Assembly: GCA_029777735.1 (NCBI GenBank)
Contig: JAKORR010000153.1
Coordinates: 1 to 6,837 of the forward strand
Source: Armatimonadota bacterium
GTDB lineage: Bacteria > Armatimonadota > Zipacnadia > Zipacnadales > FEN-943
Direction of reading: 5' to 3'
DNA: 6,837 nt
Positions 1-5,534 of the stretch are shown piece after piece. Each line of letters begins with the position of its first letter. Position 1 is the stretch's first letter. The translations under genes were made by a program, and so were the position numbers. The notes under the pieces are model-generated. The model was not told where the DNA came from. It searched no databases and was given only the letters and a program-made list of their open reading frames with translations.

Positions 1-1
1 G

Positions 2-688
2 CCCTGTATTGTGTTTACCTTCACGACCGCGCACAAGCTGGAGACGCCGACTCACCGACACCAGGCCGTGGCAGATGCCTATGGGATACCGACGGTGGAC
101 TTCCAGAAGGCGATTCGGGCCGTGGTTGACCCGGGCTTCATCGACTGGCAGATTCTCGCAGCCGATCGCGTGCATCCGAACGAGTGGGGCCATGCGATCT
201 ACGCCGCTACGCTGGCGACCTTCCTCCAGAGGCAAAGGGAGCTTACTGAAGCCGTACCGCCGCCGAGTACGCTGCCGGCGGCGGTTTTCAGTGACGAGTA
301 CACCACTGCGCGGCTGGTGCCGGTAACCGAGAATGTGCCCAAGGGCTGGACGCGGGTCGATCCGGCAGGCTACTTCCTGGACGGCTCAATCATGGCGACC
401 GAAGTGGGGCAGACAGCGGAGTTTAGGTTCAGTGGCACAATGGTCGGGTTGTACTACGAGATTCGCAAGGACGCGGGGATAGTGGCCTGCGAGATTGACG
501 GAAAGCTCGTGCAGGAACTGGATACATCCTGGGGCCCCACGTACAGGTTCAACCGACAGAACGCGAGCATTATCGCCAGCGGGCTGGAGAAAGGCGAGCA
601 CACGTTGAGGATTACCGTAACCGACAAGAAGCACGAGCTGAGCGAGGGGCACGAGTTTCACCTGGGCTATCTGATGGTGGCGGGCTAG
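2..688 (+). CDS. SGNH/GDSL-family hydrolase (esterase), C-terminal part, with appended beta-rich domain; 5' end outside window
   Basis: This is the 3' part of a gene that is already open at base 2; the GTG at 11 is simply an internal valine codon. The 228 visible residues begin in the last third of an SGNH hydrolase. They include a beta strand (VFTFTT), the stretch HQAVADAYGIPTVD, and block V as ADRVHPNEWGHAIYA, where D55 and H58 (counted from base 2) are the expected catalytic Asp-His pair. The Ser, Gly and Asn blocks must lie upstream. Members of this family hydrolyse ester bonds, often acetyl groups on carbohydrates. Residues from about 85 to 228 form a second, beta-rich module (SGTMVGLYYEIRKDAG, LEKGEHTLRITVTDKKH), resembling the accessory jelly-roll modules on secreted carbohydrate esterases. 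The substrate cannot be told. The gene ends with TAG and converges on the next gene. Family assignment is fairly sure; function beyond that is inferred. Confidence 0.85.
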   Translation, partial: PCIVFTFTTAHKLETPTHRHQAVADAYGIPTVDFQKAIRAVVDPGFIDWQILAADRVHPNEWGHAIYAATLATFLQRQRELTEAVPPPSTLPAAVFSDEYTTARLVPVTENVPKGWTRVDPAGYFLDGSIMATEVGQTAEFRFSGTMVGLYYEIRKDAGIVACEIDGKLVQELDTSWGPTYRFNRQNASIIASGLEKGEHTLRITVTDKKHELSEGHEFHLGYLMVAG

Positions 689-701
689 CGGTTGTCGTGG
701 G

Positions 702-720
702 CGGCCCAAGAGTGGGGCCG
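702..720. terminator. GC-rich hairpin between convergent genes, possible bidirectional terminator
   Basis: A perfect 6-bp GC stem (CGGCCC at 702-707 with GGGCCG at 715-720) encloses a 7-base loop. It sits in the 80-bp gap between two convergent stop codons, where a shared terminator would be expected. Neither strand has a T-tract after the stem, so intrinsic termination is only a weak inference. Confidence 0.3.
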
Positions 721-768
721 GACACCCTTGGCATCTCGTCGCCGGACGCCGGGCTGTATGATGCCGCT

Positions 769-2526
769 TCAGTTGCCGATGGTGAAGGTTTTGCGCCCTA
801 GTACCTTTTCTCCGGCCGTGATGGTCACAACATAGGTGCCCTTAGCAAGGCCGCCGGGGTCCTGGGTATGAAGGTTGAAGGAGACCCAGCCCGAGCCGCC
901 CGTCTGGCGCTGGCTGCGGGCGATTTCCTTGCCATTGCGCATCCAGACGGCGAGGATGGTTGTGCCGTCGGGCAGATCTTCGAACTGAAGAGAGGTAGCG
1001 ACCTGGCCGGTCTTGTCGAAATGGTCGGCGGCGTCCTGAACCTCGCCGTCGGCAGTGGAGGTGCCAACGTGGAGGCCGCCGACGTCGGGCAGGGTGGGGG
1101 CGGTGGTCTGGCCTGTGCGGCCGCCCTGGTTGGTCTGCTGCTGACCGCCGGTGTCCTGCTGGCCGCCGGCAGCCTGTTGGCCCCCAGGAGGCTGTTGTTG
1201 GTTGTCCGTTCCGGACGCGAGTTGCTCGTCGACGTACTTGTCCCAGACCTCACCGCCCGCCTCCAAGGCCGTCGCCAACTGCTCGCACTGCTTGCCCTGG
1301 GGAGTGTTCTCGTAGCCTAGGGCCGCGAGTTGCCTATCGACGTAGGCTTTCCAGGCTGCGTCACCACCGGCGAGAGCGTCGCGCATTTCTTTGAGGGCCT
1401 TGCCCTCGGGCGTGTCCTCGTAACCCAGCTTGGTGAGCGTGTCCTCGACCAGTTTACGCCAGGCAGCCTCGGCCTCGGCCCGCTTTTCGGCGGAGTCGCG
1501 CTCAAAGAAGCCCCGGACGGTGAGGCCGCGCCAGCCACCGCCCATCGAGTAGTGGCCGTCCATCTGGATGAGGAAGCCGCCCGAGTCGGTGCCCTTGGGG
1601 ACAGGGACGGTGAAGCTGAAGGGCTGACTGTTGAAGCCAGGGTAGCGCCTCTTGATGTAGGTTGTGAGCTTTTCTTCCTTGGCGCCGGCCCACACCTTGA
1701 CGGTGACGTCGGCTCCGAAACCGCCGCTCATCCTGGCGGTACCCGAGACGGTCAACTGGCCAGGGGGTAGCACGCCCTTGAAGGTACGCGTGGTGCCGAA
1801 GCTGTGGACGTCGACAGGTGGGCCAACAATTGCGCCGGAGATGTTGTAGAAGATATGCATACCGTTGAAGGGCTCGGGAGGGAAGCTCGGCCCGCCAGAA
1901 CCTCCGACTGACCCCACGTCGTAGCCTTGCGACACGGCATACTGTTCAATCCACGGTTCGACGCGTCCGAAGGTTCGCTCGAACCAGTTGCGCGGCTGGA
2001 AGGGCCCGGAGTTGAGGTAGTCGATGAGCTTGCGCTGCATTTCATTGGGGACCGGGTCCGAGGGCAGGTAGCCGCGCGAGACCAACTGGCTGTACATGAG
2101 GCTTTCGGCGAAGTTCAGCTCCTGGCGATCCAGGTTGCGCAGGTAACGCATGAAAGCCTTCCCGAGTTCGTTGGGCGCCGGCGCCTCCGGCCAGCGCCGA
2201 AGGGACTGGAGCCACCGAATCATGCTCTCGTCGGCGAAGGACAGTGCCTGGCCGGCCTTGCGCTTAGCTTGGATGTAGTCGTAGAACCGCTGGTGCATGG
2301 GCTGCATTCCCCGAAAGCGGTAACCGGGGCGGGTCTGCACCTTGCGCCACTTGTACAGGTCGGGGTCGGGTATGACCCGCGTCCAGGGCTTGCCGGGCAC
2401 GTAGTTGATGCCTTCGGGGGCGGGCGTCTGCTGCGCCTGGGTATAGACCGCGTCCACGGCCAACAGGGCACAACCCAGAATCGTCAAGCAAACAGCCCTC
2501 GAGGTCTGACCAGCAGCGGTTGTCAT
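769..2526 (-). CDS. Exported modular repeat protein of unknown function (585 aa)
   Basis: I do not recognise this gene as a named family. The ATG at 2526 is chosen because it gives a typical signal peptide: residues 1-31, hydrophobic core around 12-24, likely cleavage after Thr-Gln-Ala. A GTG at 2589 would extend the ORF by 21 residues but lies upstream of the best promoter candidate. A weak GGTGA lies 5 bases before the ATG. In order the protein shows: a helical region with a repeat of about 42 residues (81-171); a beta-rich domain at about 222-342, rich in Gly and aromatics; a charged helical block with a 36-residue repeat (354-436); a Gly/Gln linker (443-473); and a C-terminal Ig-like beta-sandwich (about 483-585) ending in GTYVVTIT and GRKTFTIGN. 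No catalytic motif is evident. It is probably periplasmic, surface or secreted, and may bind or scaffold. The gene stands alone. Confidence 0.85.
   Translation of the reverse strand: MTTAAGQTSRAVCLTILGCALLAVDAVYTQAQQTPAPEGINYVPGKPWTRVIPDPDLYKWRKVQTRPGYRFRGMQPMHQRFYDYIQAKRKAGQALSFADESMIRWLQSLRRWPEAPAPNELGKAFMRYLRNLDRQELNFAESLMYSQLVSRGYLPSDPVPNEMQRKLIDYLNSGPFQPRNWFERTFGRVEPWIEQYAVSQGYDVGSVGGSGGPSFPPEPFNGMHIFYNISGAIVGPPVDVHSFGTTRTFKGVLPPGQLTVSGTARMSGGFGADVTVKVWAGAKEEKLTTYIKRRYPGFNSQPFSFTVPVPKGTDSGGFLIQMDGHYSMGGGWRGLTVRGFFERDSAEKRAEAEAAWRKLVEDTLTKLGYEDTPEGKALKEMRDALAGGDAAWKAYVDRQLAALGYENTPQGKQCEQLATALEAGGEVWDKYVDEQLASGTDNQQQPPGGQQAAGGQQDTGGQQQTNQGGRTGQTTAPTLPDVGGLHVGTSTADGEVQDAADHFDKTGQVATSLQFEDLPDGTTILAVWMRNGKEIARSQRQTGGSGWVSFNLHTQDPGGLAKGTYVVTITAGEKVLGRKTFTIGN
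1138..1191 (-). repeat. 18-bp coding repeat, xxGGQQ linker
   Basis: Three successive 18-base units encode PPGGQQ, AAGGQQ and DTGGQQ (residues 446-463), followed by a degenerate fourth. This is the flexible Gly/Gln linker between the 36-residue repeat block and the C-terminal Ig-like domain. Such short coding repeats can change copy number by slippage. Confidence 0.8.
1219..1467 (-). repeat. 36-residue tandem repeat block inside the exported protein
   Basis: Residues 354-436 of the 585-residue protein hold two full copies and the start of a third. The Trp residues at 356, 392 and 428 are exactly 36 apart. The shared pattern is W-(K/R)-x-x-V-(E/D)-x-x-L-x-x-LGYE-(D/N)-TP-(E/Q)-GK, followed by a short helix and GG-(D/E). 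The third copy stops after VWDKYVDEQL. The copies differ at many positions, so the duplication is old. Confidence 0.85.
2014..2286 (-). repeat. N-terminal repeat of about 42 residues inside the exported protein
   Basis: Residues 81-171 hold two diverged units and the start of a third. LSFADE at 95-100 matches LNFAES at 137-142, and APNE at 117-120 matches VPNE at 159-162, both 42 residues apart. Units open with F-x-x-Y-(I/L), and MQRKLIDYL at 163-171 looks like the start of a third. Spacing and composition suggest helical hairpins. No family is recognised. Confidence 0.6.
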
Positions 2527-2579
2527 TAACGTCACCGATCTCGCATTCCGACTTTCTACAAGACTTGGGAATGGACCTA

Positions 2580-2607
2580 AGTGTAACACGTTGACGTGTT
2601 GTGTAAA
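2580..2607 (-). promoter_or_regulatory. Candidate promoter of the exported repeat protein, spacer filled by a palindrome
   Basis: On the minus strand TTTACA (2602-2607, five of six matches to TTGACA) and TACACT (2580-2585, four of six matches to TATAAT, including its T1, A2 and T6) are separated by 16 bases. Transcription would start near 2573, giving a leader of about 47 bases before the ATG at 2526. The spacer is almost entirely occupied by a 16-bp palindrome, which suggests a repressor operator. This is inferred from sequence only. Confidence 0.45.
2585..2600. promoter_or_regulatory. 16-bp palindrome AACACGT-TG-ACGTGTT, operator-like
   Basis: Two perfect 7-bp arms are separated by two bases. 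The 2-base gap makes a DNA or RNA hairpin unlikely and suits a dimeric helix-turn-helix protein. It overlaps the -10 element by one base and fills the rest of the spacer of the predicted promoter. No regulator gene is present in the window, so the binding protein is unknown. Confidence 0.45.
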
Positions 2608-2717
2608 GGTTCTGCAAAGACGGTGGGGGTATCTCCTTGGGTTGGTGCTTGGGATAGGGTGGCAGGAGAACTGGTGGCGAAAGGGTGACGCCCATCATGT
2701 CGTCCACCGGATCGATC

Positions 2718-2855
2718 ACCGCGCCACGCCAGACGGTCGATGTTGGGTGTCCACAGCAGCACGGGATGTCCGGCGATACCTAAATGATTCCAGCGATTCT
2801 GGTCGGTGATGAAGATCGGGAAGTTCGGGCGCTGCCGGCCCGACCCTCTGGCCAT
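2718..2855 (-). pseudogene. Truncated sulfatase (type I, formylglycine-dependent family) N-terminal remnant
   Basis: From the ATG at 2855 the minus strand reads MARGSGRQ, then RPNFPIFITDQNRWNHLG, then IAGHPVLLWTPNIDRLAWRG. This matches the start of type I sulfatases: RPN, five residues, TDQ (the Asp is a calcium ligand in this family), RW-x-x-LG, GHPV, TPNIDRLA. Similarity ends at about 2718. The following residues (DRSGGRHDG onward, to a stop near 2577) do not continue into the expected C/S-x-P-x-R active-site motif, which normally lies roughly 20-30 residues further on. Only about 46 of the usual 450-550 residues remain, so no enzyme can be made. The next real gene on this strand starts at 2526, consistent with a deletion of the sulfatase body. 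A GGAGAG at 2870-2875 fits a start at 2862 rather than 2855, because of a 7-bp duplication. Confidence 0.75.
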
Positions 2856-2862
2856 TGGCCAT
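2849..2862 (-). repeat. 7-bp tandem duplication (ATGGCCA twice) at the sulfatase start codon
   Basis: The minus strand reads ATGGCCAATGGCCA. The first ATG (2862) is 7 bases from the GGAGAG at 2870-2875, the ideal distance, but its frame does not give the sulfatase. The second ATG (2855) keeps the sulfatase frame but is 14 bases from that site. A 7-bp duplication explains both facts. Confidence 0.7.
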
Positions 2863-2869
2863 GTCTCAG

Positions 2870-2875
2870 CTCTCC
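2870..2875 (-). promoter_or_regulatory. Shine-Dalgarno-like GGAGAG of the sulfatase remnant
   Basis: GGAGAG on the minus strand lies 7 bases before the ATG at 2862. It probably served the intact sulfatase before the duplication moved the reading frame. Confidence 0.4.
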
Positions 2876-2973
2876 GCGCGAAGCGAAGGGCCACCCGCGA
2901 GCGCGTGCGTATCCAGGTCTCGAAGGCTCGTCGCAGGTCCAGGGCCCTCAAGGGGCTCCCCGCGGCAGGTATT

Positions 2974-3005
2974 CCGCCCAGGCGGTGGAAGGTCTTTTTC
3001 CACTG
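2974..3005 (+). promoter_or_regulatory. Two overlapping inverted repeats in the leader
   Basis: CCGCC (2974-2978) can pair with GGCGG (2981-2985). Alternatively, GTGGAA (2985-2990), extended outward by a wobble and a C-G pair, can pair with TTCCAC (2998-3003) around a 7-base loop. The two share bases 2983-2985, so the pairings are mutually exclusive. They lie 55-85 bases before the start codon. Function is unknown; chance is possible in GC-rich DNA. Confidence 0.25.
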
Positions 3006-3046
3006 GGCAGTCTTATCCCGGACGTAGAGAGCTACGCGATCATCAG

Positions 3047-3052
3047 AGGAGG
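3047..3052 (+). promoter_or_regulatory. Shine-Dalgarno AGGAGG fixing the toroid enzyme start
   Basis: AGGAGG ends 7 bases before the ATG at 3060. It decides the start in favour of 3060 over the longer open frame that begins with ATG at 2784. Confidence 0.85.
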
Positions 3053-3059
3053 AAGACCC

Positions 3060-5324
3060 ATGGCCCGAAGGTTAGTCTTGCTGTTACTGGTCCTGTCGAC
3101 GCTTCCGGCGGCGGCCCAACGACTGCTGCCCTGGCAGTCCTGGATCCTGCAGCCCACGGTGAGGGAATCCACAAGCCTCGATTCGCTTTTCGATCTGCCT
3201 TGGGCGAGCACTGGTGGGCCGGAGGGCGTGCTGGCTATCTCGGAGGAAAAGGGACCTTGGGGCGGCCGCTACTTCGAGTTCAAGGTGAAGATCGACCACA
3301 CAGTCAACGGCAAGAGCTGGCCAGCCTTCGAGACCCAGCCCTCGCCGCCGCTTGAGTTTGGAGGCTACGACGCTCTTCGCTACTGGATACGCTGTGACAG
3401 CGACCTCGATCGGGAGATCCAGATACGCTTCATCCTGCACAGCGCCCACAACTACAAAAACGAGGAGCTTCCGCGCTTTCGTCCGGGCCAGTGGGTACAG
3501 GTCACGCATTTCATCCACGATCGGCGTGAGAAGGAGCCACACAAGTCAGACCTCGTCACGCGCCTGCACTTCTTCCTGTGCGAGGACCAGTACGCCGACG
3601 GCGACGAGATGACCTTCCGCATCGGGGGCTTCGAGCTGGTGAAGCTGGAGAAGACGCCGTCGAGGCTGGGGGCGGGGCAGGCCGCACTGGGCCTCTGGGT
3701 GGGAGAGCGTGGTGACAGCAGCAACGAGGCCGTGATCCTTGACGCTGGCACGGCCAGGCTGCCGGCGCTGGCTTGGATCGAAGCTGGCGAGGGTGTGGTG
3801 CTGCGGGCTGACGATGAGCTACACGTTCGCTTCCACGAAGTTTTCAGTGGCAGGGAGAGCCGGCAGTCGCTGGCGCTAGGCCGGGACGTGCCGGCCGGCG
3901 AGATCGTGCGTCTCACCGCCGACCTGAAGACTTCCACACTGCCTCCCGGCTACTACCTGGTAACAGCCGACGTGCGCCGTGAAGGCAACTCGCTGCTTGG
4001 CGGCCGCGTGGGGTGTGACGACCTGTATCTTCGCGCGCCTCGCGAAAGCATGACACACGTCGTACTCTCGATTCGCACGGGCATGGCGCGCTGGGTCCAC
4101 GAACCGCTTTTCGGAGACCTGCAGGGGCGCACGCGCATCGCTCTGCCGCACGTTTATGATCCGCTCAACATGGACACATATCAATCTTTCATCCATTTGT
4201 TCTCCTTCGGCACAGGCACCCATACAGAAGGTAACGAGGCGGGCGATACGGGGCTGGTCCTGGCAGCAGAGGCCTTTCGCAAGAGTGGGGAGCACGTGCG
4301 CACAGCCTTCGTCGAGGACCTGTTCGAGAAGAGCTTCAACCACATGATCGCGCGTCATCAGGCGCCCAACGGCGGCGTGGTGATGGAGTCCAACGACCCG
4401 GGTTACCTGTGGTCGGGACGCGAGATCCCCAAGCCCTCGTCGCCTTACGACTCGAACCAGATGGGCGAGTTCATACGGCCCATGGCCTACGCGATGATCT
4501 ACTACCGCAACTATCCCGAGAAGCTCGACTATGCAAGGAAGCTCGATGCGGCTTGCCGCAAGACCGCCGACTATCTCGCAGCCCACTCCGTGCAGGACTC
4601 CGATGGCTTGGCGAAGGTGATTCGCCACCTGACTCTGAAGGAGCGGCCCGATGGGAGCGTAGAACAGGTGACCTATTATCAGGAAGGGCGCCAGTGCGAT
4701 GTTTACCTCGGACGCGCCTTCTCGGGCCTGACCTACTACGCTTACGCGACGCAGCTCTACGGGCGCAAGGTGCCCGACGAGTGGTGGGAGATCATCGACA
4801 ACACGGTCGAGTGGACCTTACGCAAGATGAAGCCCAACGGGTGGTTCGACTGGCAGTGCGGAGACACCGTGGAAGGCGGGTGTCACACCTTCCTGGGCAA
4901 CATCTACATTGGCGAGGGCCTTTTCGGCGCCTACCTGGCGAACCGCAGCGCTGGTCGGGCAGAGCAGGCCAAGAAGGCAGCGGAGGCCACGCGCAGGGCT
5001 TATCGCTACGTCACCGACGATTGCTGGATCAAGGGCGTAAAGTACGAGTATCCACTAGAATTCTGGGTGGGGCCCTATGTATACTGGCTCTTCACACAGT
5101 ACCTGGACACCGTGGGCCCTGAGCCCAAACTTCAGGAGTGGCTGACGGTCATCGACCGACGCTGGACGGTTGAGCGCGGCTGGCGCGACTTCCTGCAGCG
5201 CCCGGCCGCCGACAAGCCCGTCGGCAGGAGCGAGACGAACGGGGCGCTCGAGCTGGCAATCCTCGGGTACCTAGGCATCAAGCAGATGGAGGAGATAGGC
5301 AAGCCCCTGCACTGGGAGCCGTGA
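3060..5324 (+). CDS. Secreted six-hairpin (alpha/alpha-toroid) glycosidase- or lyase-like protein, uncharacterised (754 aa)
   Basis: The start follows AGGAGG by 7 bases and opens a signal peptide: basic MARR, a Leu/Val core, cleavage after Ala-Ala-Ala near residue 19. Residues about 35-195 look like a jelly-roll carbohydrate-binding module (YDALRYWIRCDSD, then RPGQWVQVTHFI, then MTFRIGGFELVKLE). Residues about 200-325 are a second beta-rich, Ig-like module. From about 360 to 745 the sequence is helical with repeated aromatic and acidic clusters: FGTGTHTEGNEAGDTG (383-398), DSNQMGEFIRP (464-474), QCDVYLGRAFSGLTYY (545-560), WFDWQCGDTVEGGCHTFLGN (595-614) and ETNGALELAILGYLG (725-739). This pattern is typical of alpha/alpha toroids such as unsaturated glucuronyl hydrolases, GH127-like enzymes and polysaccharide lyases. 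I cannot assign a CAZy family or name the catalytic acid. It probably acts on a polysaccharide outside the cytoplasm. Fold is fairly sure; activity is inferred. Confidence 0.85.
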   Translation: MARRLVLLLLVLSTLPAAAQRLLPWQSWILQPTVRESTSLDSLFDLPWASTGGPEGVLAISEEKGPWGGRYFEFKVKIDHTVNGKSWPAFETQPSPPLEFGGYDALRYWIRCDSDLDREIQIRFILHSAHNYKNEELPRFRPGQWVQVTHFIHDRREKEPHKSDLVTRLHFFLCEDQYADGDEMTFRIGGFELVKLEKTPSRLGAGQAALGLWVGERGDSSNEAVILDAGTARLPALAWIEAGEGVVLRADDELHVRFHEVFSGRESRQSLALGRDVPAGEIVRLTADLKTSTLPPGYYLVTADVRREGNSLLGGRVGCDDLYLRAPRESMTHVVLSIRTGMARWVHEPLFGDLQGRTRIALPHVYDPLNMDTYQSFIHLFSFGTGTHTEGNEAGDTGLVLAAEAFRKSGEHVRTAFVEDLFEKSFNHMIARHQAPNGGVVMESNDPGYLWSGREIPKPSSPYDSNQMGEFIRPMAYAMIYYRNYPEKLDYARKLDAACRKTADYLAAHSVQDSDGLAKVIRHLTLKERPDGSVEQVTYYQEGRQCDVYLGRAFSGLTYYAYATQLYGRKVPDEWWEIIDNTVEWTLRKMKPNGWFDWQCGDTVEGGCHTFLGNIYIGEGLFGAYLANRSAGRAEQAKKAAEATRRAYRYVTDDCWIKGVKYEYPLEFWVGPYVYWLFTQYLDTVGPEPKLQEWLTVIDRRWTVERGWRDFLQRPAADKPVGRSETNGALELAILGYLGIKQMEEIGKPLHWEP

Positions 5325-5534
5325 GGCTTCCTGCGGATTGGGGCCGTGTGGGGGTAGGCTGTGGTCTCCGGGCGCGACGGCCCTGTGTTCACAGAGGCAA
5401 GGGTAACCACACCCAGGGCTACCGCCGCGGGCGCTTGAACAGATGCCCCACCAGTTTCGTGCTTGGGCCAGAGCGTCAGTGATGACCTCGATGCTCGCCA
5501 GCGGTAGGCCGAGCGTGTCACCGGAGGGGTTCTC
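5325..5534. other. Convergent intergenic region with a weak hairpin
   Basis: The 210 bases separate two convergent stop codons. A 7-bp stem with one bulged A (5380-5386 with 5391-5398, loop GTTC) could help end transcription, but no T-tract follows. On the minus strand the frame of the neighbouring URO-D gene stays open through this stretch after its TAG stop. No separate gene is supported. Confidence 0.35.
5380..5398. terminator. Weak hairpin between convergent genes
   Basis: GCCCTGT pairs with ACAG-A-GGC, the A being bulged, around a GTTC loop. The position suits a terminator shared by the toroid enzyme and the URO-D-family gene. No T-tract is present, so the call is tentative. Confidence 0.2.

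Larger units (their letters stand above)
2863..3046. other. Intergenic leader upstream of the toroid enzyme, no supported gene
   Basis: Between the sulfatase remnant and the ribosome binding site of the next gene there is no coding sequence I can support. Open frames here on both strands give Arg/Pro/Ser-rich peptides of no known type. The + strand holds the palindromes CCGCC-CA-GGCGG (2974-2985) and GTGGAA with TTCCAC (2985-2990 / 2998-3003). No convincing -35/-10 pair was found for the downstream gene. Confidence 0.5.

Noticed and set aside
1927..2529. 200-residue + strand frame opposite the exported repeat protein
   Set aside because: Antisense shadow; no recognisable motif, while the minus-strand frame has a signal peptide and domains.
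2527..2589. GTG start at 2589 for the exported repeat protein
   Set aside because: It lies upstream of the predicted transcription start and inside the palindrome; the ATG at 2526 gives a normal signal peptide.
2784..3059. N-terminal extension of the toroid enzyme from ATG 2784
   Set aside because: It would bury the signal peptide 92 residues inside the protein, overlaps the sulfatase remnant antisense, and ignores the AGGAGG ideally placed before 3060.
3876..4628. 250-residue open frame antisense to the toroid enzyme
   Set aside because: Long antisense frames are expected opposite GC-rich coding DNA; the peptide shows no domain and has no ribosome binding site of note.
4409..5122. 237-residue + strand frame overlapping the toroid enzyme in another phase
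   Set aside because: Arg-rich shadow frame of a well-supported gene.
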